A stretch of DNA of 46,449 nucleotides from Streptomyces sp. SID4985 (lineage in GTDB: Bacteria > Actinomycetota > Actinomycetes > Streptomycetales > Streptomycetaceae): contig NZ_WWIR01000279.1 of the NCBI RefSeq assembly GCF_009863025.1, positions 1-46,449 of the forward strand, in the 5' to 3' direction. Positions 43,214 through 46,449 of the stretch are shown one piece after another. Under the pieces are notes generated by a model. It was not told the origin of the DNA. It made no database searches and saw only the letters and a list, made by a program, of their open reading frames with translations. The number at the start of each line of letters is the position of its first letter. Positions within the stretch are counted from its first letter, which is position 1. The position numbers and the translations under genes were made by a program.

Positions 43214-43501
43214 ATGAGCGAATCACCGGTCAAGCAGCAGAGCACGGCGGCCTTCTACGGGCAGGCCGTCGCCTCGTTCGCCGTCGCCATGACGGCCACG
43301 GCCATCGGCATCTACCGTCTGCACGCGGACGCCTGGGTGCGTGGCTTCCTCGCCATCGCGGTCCTGTACCTCGTGACCTCGGCGTTCACCCTCGCCAAGG
43401 TGATCCGGGACCGGCAGGAGGCCGGGCAGATCGTCAGCCGGGTCGACCAGGCCCGGGTGGACAAGCTGCTCGCCGCGCACGACCCGTTCGAGAAGCTGTG
43501 A
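43214..43501 (+). CDS. YiaA/YiaB-like two-helix membrane protein
   Basis: A 95-residue protein with two membrane helices (AFYGQAVASFAVAMTATAIGIYRL and VRGFLAIAVLYLVTSAFTLAKVI) of the YiaA/YiaB family, then a charged cytoplasmic tail (RQEAGQIVSRVDQARVDKLLAAHDPF). Function unknown in the family. ATG 43214 fits; a GTG/TTG further upstream at 43172 would add 14 residues of non-membrane sequence. Confidence 0.82.
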   Translation: MSESPVKQQSTAAFYGQAVASFAVAMTATAIGIYRLHADAWVRGFLAIAVLYLVTSAFTLAKVIRDRQEAGQIVSRVDQARVDKLLAAHDPFEKL

Positions 43502-43526
43502 CCCCCCGGCCACCGGGACGCCTACG

Positions 43527-43542
43527 CTAAGCGGGCGCTCAC
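43527..43542. promoter_or_regulatory. Degenerate second operator before tetR
   Basis: CTAAGCGGGCGCTCAC resembles the perfect palindrome at 44714-44729 at 10 of 16 positions and keeps partial dyad symmetry. It would overlap the -35 region of a promoter with TATGGT (43552-43557) as -10, consistent with weak autoregulation by the downstream TetR. Confidence 0.45.
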
Positions 43543-43590
43543 CTTCGGCGGTATGGTGGTGCTCCTGTCAGCGAGAGGGGCCAGTGAGCG

Positions 43591-44226
43591 ATGAGTACGG
43601 CGGAGGAGACGGCCGGCGCCGAGATGGAGCCGTGGGCCGAGGTCACCCCTGACGCGGCCCGGCGCCTGCTCGTCGCGGCCGTGGAGGCCTTCGCCGAGCG
43701 CGGCTACCACGCGACGACGACCCGTGACATCGCGGGCCGCGCGGGCATGAGCCCGGCCGCGCTCTACATCCACTACAAGACCAAGGAAGAGCTGCTCCAC
43801 CGGATCAGCCGGATCGGTCACGACAAGGCGCTGGACATCATGCGCACGGCCGCCCGGCGCGAGGGGAGCGCCACCGAGCGCCTCGCCGACGCGGTCGGCT
43901 CCTTCGTGCGCTGGCACGCCGGGCGGCGCACCACCGCGCGCGTCGTGCAGTACGAACTGGACGCGCTCTCGCCCGACGCGCGCGCCGAGATCCTCGCGTT
44001 GCGCCGCCAGGTGGACGCCGAGGTGCGCGGGATCATCGAGGACGGCGTGGCCGCGGGCGAGTTCGACGTGCCCGACGTGCAGGGCACCACCCTCGCGGTG
44101 CTCTCGCTCTGCATCGACGTGGCCCGCTGGTTCAACGTGGACGGACCGCGCACCCCGGAGCAGGTCGGCGCGCTCTACGCCGACCTGGTGCTGCGGATGG
44201 TGGGAAGCCGTACCGGTCAGAAGTAG
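43591..44226 (+). CDS. TetR-family regulator beside maoC-like gene
   Basis: A 211-residue TetR regulator with an N-terminal extension, then helix-turn-helix (LLVAAVEAFAERGYHATTTRDIAGRAGMSPAALYIHYKTKEELLHRI, residues about 29-75) and a C-terminal domain (VRWHAGRRTTARVVQYELDAL, ILALRRQVDAEVRGIIEDGVAAGEFDV) resembling lipid-metabolism regulators of the KstR/FadR-like TetR groups. The gene ends 10 bases inside the oppositely oriented MaoC gene. A strong palindrome upstream of the MaoC gene and a degenerate copy upstream of this gene are candidate operators. Confidence 0.85.
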   Translation: MSTAEETAGAEMEPWAEVTPDAARRLLVAAVEAFAERGYHATTTRDIAGRAGMSPAALYIHYKTKEELLHRISRIGHDKALDIMRTAARREGSATERLADAVGSFVRWHAGRRTTARVVQYELDALSPDARAEILALRRQVDAEVRGIIEDGVAAGEFDVPDVQGTTLAVLSLCIDVARWFNVDGPRTPEQVGALYADLVLRMVGSRTGQK

Positions 44227-44678
44227 TACCGGGACACCGACTCCGCCACGCACACCGGCTTCTCGCCGCCCTCGCGCTCCACGATGAAGGCGACGGACAC
44301 CTGGACACCGCCGGGCACGTCCTCCACGTTCGTGATCGTCCCAGTGGCGCGCAGCCGGGAGCCGACGGGTACGGGGGCGGGGAAACGGACCTTGTTGGTG
44401 CCGTAGTTGACGCCCATCTTCACGCCCTCGACCGCGATGAGCTGCGGCCCGAAGAGGGGGAGCAGCGAGAGGGTGAGGTAGCCGTGCGCGATGGTCGTCC
44501 CGAACGGGCCCGCCGCGGCCTTCTCCGGGTCGACGTGGATCCACTGGTGGTCCCCGGTGGCCTCGGCGAACAGATCGATCCGCTTCTGGTCGACCTCCAG
44601 CCAGTCGGTGTGGCCCAGCTGCTCGCCCACGGCCGCCTTCAGCTCGTCGGGGGAGGTGAAGGTCCTCGGTTCTGCCAT
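44217..44678 (-). CDS. MaoC-family (R)-enoyl-CoA hydratase
   Basis: A 153-residue single hot-dog fold dehydratase/hydratase. The hydratase-2 motif is DLFAEATGDHQWIHVDPEKAA (catalytic Asp and His in ATGDHQWIH), followed by GPFGTTIAHGYLTLSLLP. Such enzymes hydrate trans-2-enoyl-CoA to (R)-3-hydroxyacyl-CoA, for example in fatty-acid or storage-lipid metabolism. Its 3' end overlaps that of the convergent tetR by 10 bases, and its promoter holds the perfect palindrome at 44714-44729. Confidence 0.9.
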   Translation of the reverse strand: MAEPRTFTSPDELKAAVGEQLGHTDWLEVDQKRIDLFAEATGDHQWIHVDPEKAAAGPFGTTIAHGYLTLSLLPLFGPQLIAVEGVKMGVNYGTNKVRFPAPVPVGSRLRATGTITNVEDVPGGVQVSVAFIVEREGGEKPVCVAESVSRYYF

Positions 44679-44713
44679 GTTCCCGGCCTCTCGCTCGCGT
44701 CTCGCTCATATCT

Positions 44714-44729
44714 CTAAGCAACTGCTTAG
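44714..44729. promoter_or_regulatory. Perfect palindromic operator of maoC-like gene
   Basis: CTAAGCAACTGCTTAG has perfect 7-bp arms (CTAAGCA/TGCTTAG) with a 2-base centre, 36 bases before the MaoC-family start. TetR regulators commonly bind such sites; the flanking TetR is the natural candidate. Confidence 0.72.
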
Positions 44730-44778
44730 CATGGTCGGGTGTACGGTGCCTGTCAACGGACTCCGCGCGGCGGGTCGG

Positions 44779-44784
44779 TAGGCT
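44779..44784 (+). promoter_or_regulatory. -10 element of soxR, likely leaderless
   Basis: TAGGCT matches TANNNT well and ends 7 bases before the GTG at 44792, predicting a leaderless or very short-leader soxR transcript. No SoxR box was seen nearby. Confidence 0.5.
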
Positions 44785-44791
44785 CTGAGGA

Positions 44792-45250
44792 GTGTCCCGG
44801 ATTCCCGAGAAGATCCACGAGCTGTCCGTCGGCCAGCTGTCCGCGCGCAGCGGCGCCGCCGTCTCCGCGCTGCACTTCTACGAGGCCAAGGGTCTGATCC
44901 ACAGCCGGCGCACCCCCGGCAACCAGCGCCGCTACTGTCGCGACACCCTGCGCCGCGTCGCCTTCATCCGCGCCGCCCAGCGCGTCGGCATCCCCCTCGC
45001 CACGATCCGCGAGGCCCTCGCCGAACTTCCCGAGGAACGCACCCCCACCCGCGAGGACTGGGCCCGTCTCTCCGAGGCCTGGCGCACCGAACTGGACGAC
45101 CGCATCGCCCAGCTCAACCGCCTCCGCGACCACCTCACCGACTGCATCGGCTGCGGCTGCCTCTCCCTGAAGAGCTGCGTCCTGTCCAACCCCGACGACG
45201 CACGGGGCGAACAGCAGGTGGGCTCCCGGCTGATGGGGGAGCGCCGCTGA
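44792..45250 (+). CDS. soxR: Redox-sensing regulator SoxR
   Basis: A 152-residue MerR-family activator. The N-terminal helix-turn-helix (ELSVGQLSARSGAAVSALHFYEAKGLI) is followed by a dimerisation helix and the [2Fe-2S] Cys cluster C118-x2-C121-x-C123-x5-C129 (DCIGCGCLSLKSC), the hallmark of SoxR. In Streptomyces this protein responds to redox-active pigments rather than superoxide as such and activates a small regulon. The C-terminal tail after the cluster is short. GTG start is preceded by GAGGA and the -10 element noted separately. Confidence 0.95.
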   Translation: MSRIPEKIHELSVGQLSARSGAAVSALHFYEAKGLIHSRRTPGNQRRYCRDTLRRVAFIRAAQRVGIPLATIREALAELPEERTPTREDWARLSEAWRTELDDRIAQLNRLRDHLTDCIGCGCLSLKSCVLSNPDDARGEQQVGSRLMGERR

Positions 45251-45274
45251 CGGGAGCGGGGCGCTCGCGTCAGC

Positions 45275-45304
45275 CCGTATCGGCTCGTATCGGCTCGTAT
45301 CAGT
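45275..45304. repeat. Three 10-bp tandem repeats
   Basis: CCGTATCGGCT/TCGTATCGGC-type units recur exactly every 10 bases (CGTAT at 45276, 45286 and 45296), in the 49-base gap between convergent genes and running into the stop of the last gene. Origin by slippage is likely; a helical-phase binding site is possible. Confidence 0.7.
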
Positions 45305-46367
45305 CGGTGTCCGTGGCGGCGAGGACCGCGATGTCCTGTCCGCCCGGGCGCAGCACGGCCACGGCAAGGTCCCAGACCACCTGGTGGAACCAGTCCGAAG
45401 AGGGGTCGGCGATGAACCAGTGCGCCTGCTCCACCAGCAGTGCCGTGTCGTCGACCGGCGCGTCCGGGGCGGTGCCGACCAGGGCGCCGAGTGTGCGCCA
45501 GACGGCGAGCCGCCCGTACGCGCCGGACATGCCGTCGCCGTAGGCGGGGGCGCGCACGGCCGCGGTGAGCAGCACCCGCAGCACCCTGTCCGAGGTGGCC
45601 GGACGCAGCCGGGCCCGCTGCTCCTCTTCCGGCCACGGGGTGAGCGGCAGCCGCTCGAAGACGGCCGCGAAGTCGTCCGCCGGGACGGGGGACGGGCACC
45701 AGAACTCCTGCGTGGCTACCGTGCCGTTGGACTCCTCGCACCAGTGCCGCACCACGGCACCCATGGCCTCGGCCACCTCGGGCACGGTGACCTCCACCGG
45801 ATCGAACGCGGCGCCGCGCCCGCGCGTCTCCGCCGAGACGTGGAGTTCGGGCCGGTCGCCGTGCGCCTCCACCGTCGCGGGAGGCAGCGTCCACGTCCAG
45901 TCGCGCGGGGCGTCCGCCGGTCTGAGCAGGGCACGTTCCGCGGGCAGCAGACGGAGCGGCAGACGGGCGAGCGGATGCCGCCGCGTCACGAGCGCCTCAC
46001 CGAAGGACCGCAGAGCGGGGTACTCCGGGACCGCGACGCCTTCGAGTACGAGTTCGTGCAGCAGGCACGCCTTGAACTCGTCCGACGCCGCGATGCCCGC
46101 CTCCTCGTCGTAGACGACCGCGACGATGTCCTCGGGCCGCTGACTCCCGGCCACCAGCCGGGCCAGACGCCGCTCGGCCGTGGCCCGCGCCGGTCCTCCG
46201 TCCGGCAGGCTGTTCGGCAGGCACATCAGAGCGCGCAGGCTCCGCCGTCCCGCTGTCGCGGCGAGGGCCGTCTGCAACCGGTACAGCAGCGAGGCGTGTT
46301 CGGACGGGCCCCCGGCTTCGCGGGCGGCCCACAGTTCCAGGAGCTGCTCGGTCATGTCGTCGCGCAT
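45300..46367 (-). CDS. Uncharacterised actinobacterial protein (possibly DUF6183)
   Basis: A 355-residue, mostly helical soluble protein without signal peptide or membrane helix. I do not recognise it with confidence; blocks such as TEQLLELWAAREAG, RSLRALMCLP, DEFKACLLHELVLEGV and VLRVLLTAAVRAPAYGDGMSGAYGRLAVWRTLGALVG suggest the actinobacterial DUF6183 group. No catalytic motif is evident. It converges with soxR. ATG 46367 is used; ATG 46355 is equally possible. Confidence 0.6.
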   Translation of the reverse strand: MRDDMTEQLLELWAAREAGGPSEHASLLYRLQTALAATAGRRSLRALMCLPNSLPDGGPARATAERRLARLVAGSQRPEDIVAVVYDEEAGIAASDEFKACLLHELVLEGVAVPEYPALRSFGEALVTRRHPLARLPLRLLPAERALLRPADAPRDWTWTLPPATVEAHGDRPELHVSAETRGRGAAFDPVEVTVPEVAEAMGAVVRHWCEESNGTVATQEFWCPSPVPADDFAAVFERLPLTPWPEEEQRARLRPATSDRVLRVLLTAAVRAPAYGDGMSGAYGRLAVWRTLGALVGTAPDAPVDDTALLVEQAHWFIADPSSDWFHQVVWDLAVAVLRPGGQDIAVLAATDTD

Positions 46368-46449
46368 GGTGACATCACTCTGCCCGACGCCCGTCAGGTG
46401 CGGAACCCGTTTCCGGCCGCACGGCGTGCGGGAGGCGCATCGAACGCCC
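46368..46449. other. Upstream end of window
   Basis: These 82 bases should contain the promoter of the minus-strand gene ending at 45300. No gene or clear motif is visible. Confidence 0.4.

Overview
The window is a high-GC actinobacterial chromosome segment, almost certainly Streptomyces. Codons mostly end in G or C, GTG starts and 4-bp ATGA/GTGA gene overlaps are common, and the gene families (LAxTG-anchored secreted proteins, SigK-type ECF sigma factor, SoxR with a Cys cluster, type ISP-like protein, YtrA-type GntR, hmgA) are typical of the genus. From memory the order resembles the S. coelicolor chromosomal stretch running from dnaE2 to soxR, so this looks like core-arm chromosome rather than a mobile island. 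I see no rRNA, tRNA, CRISPR, insertion sequence or prophage.

Layout. (1) 1-4.6 kb: a two-gene mutasome operon, dnaE2-imuB, behind a perfect LexA (SOS) box. (2) 4.8-9.5 kb: secreted lipase, LAxTG-anchored AA10/LPMO-like protein, methyltransferase, DUF402 protein, double-GNAT acetyltransferase and a short GntR regulator. (3) 9.5-20.2 kb: DUF72 protein, AAA ATPase, then an apparent exopolysaccharide locus: a membrane-anchored GH39-like hydrolase facing a tightly overlapping four-gene operon (two GT2 glycosyltransferases, a NodB deacetylase and a 1261-residue flippase/GT-C-like fusion), plus a small membrane protein. (4) 20.5-29.6 kb: SGNH lipase, then a divergent locus in which an ECF sigma factor and its anti-sigma factor face DUF4331, TPR, RcnA-like transporter (about 50 His in one loop) and Ser/Thr kinase genes. 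A SigK-type promoter motif precedes the DUF4331 gene. This is the best candidate here for an undescribed system: a sigma-controlled envelope module probably linked to metal handling. (5) 29.7-34.4 kb: conserved 89-residue protein, type ISP-like protein, HutC-type GntR, hmgA and a divergent TetR. (6) 34.5-43.2 kb: molybdopterin oxidoreductase, aldehyde/alcohol dehydrogenase pair, EamA exporter, ArsR-like and TetR regulators, acyl-CoA dehydrogenase. Two nearly identical 19-bp palindromes, one before the aldehyde dehydrogenase and one between tetR and the acyl-CoA dehydrogenase, tie these genes into one probable TetR regulon. (7) 43.2-46.4 kb: YiaA-like protein, a TetR/MaoC convergent pair with a second palindromic operator, soxR and an uncharacterised gene.

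All functional calls come from reading translated sequence and motifs by eye; no similarity search was run. Operators, promoters and terminators are sequence-pattern predictions.
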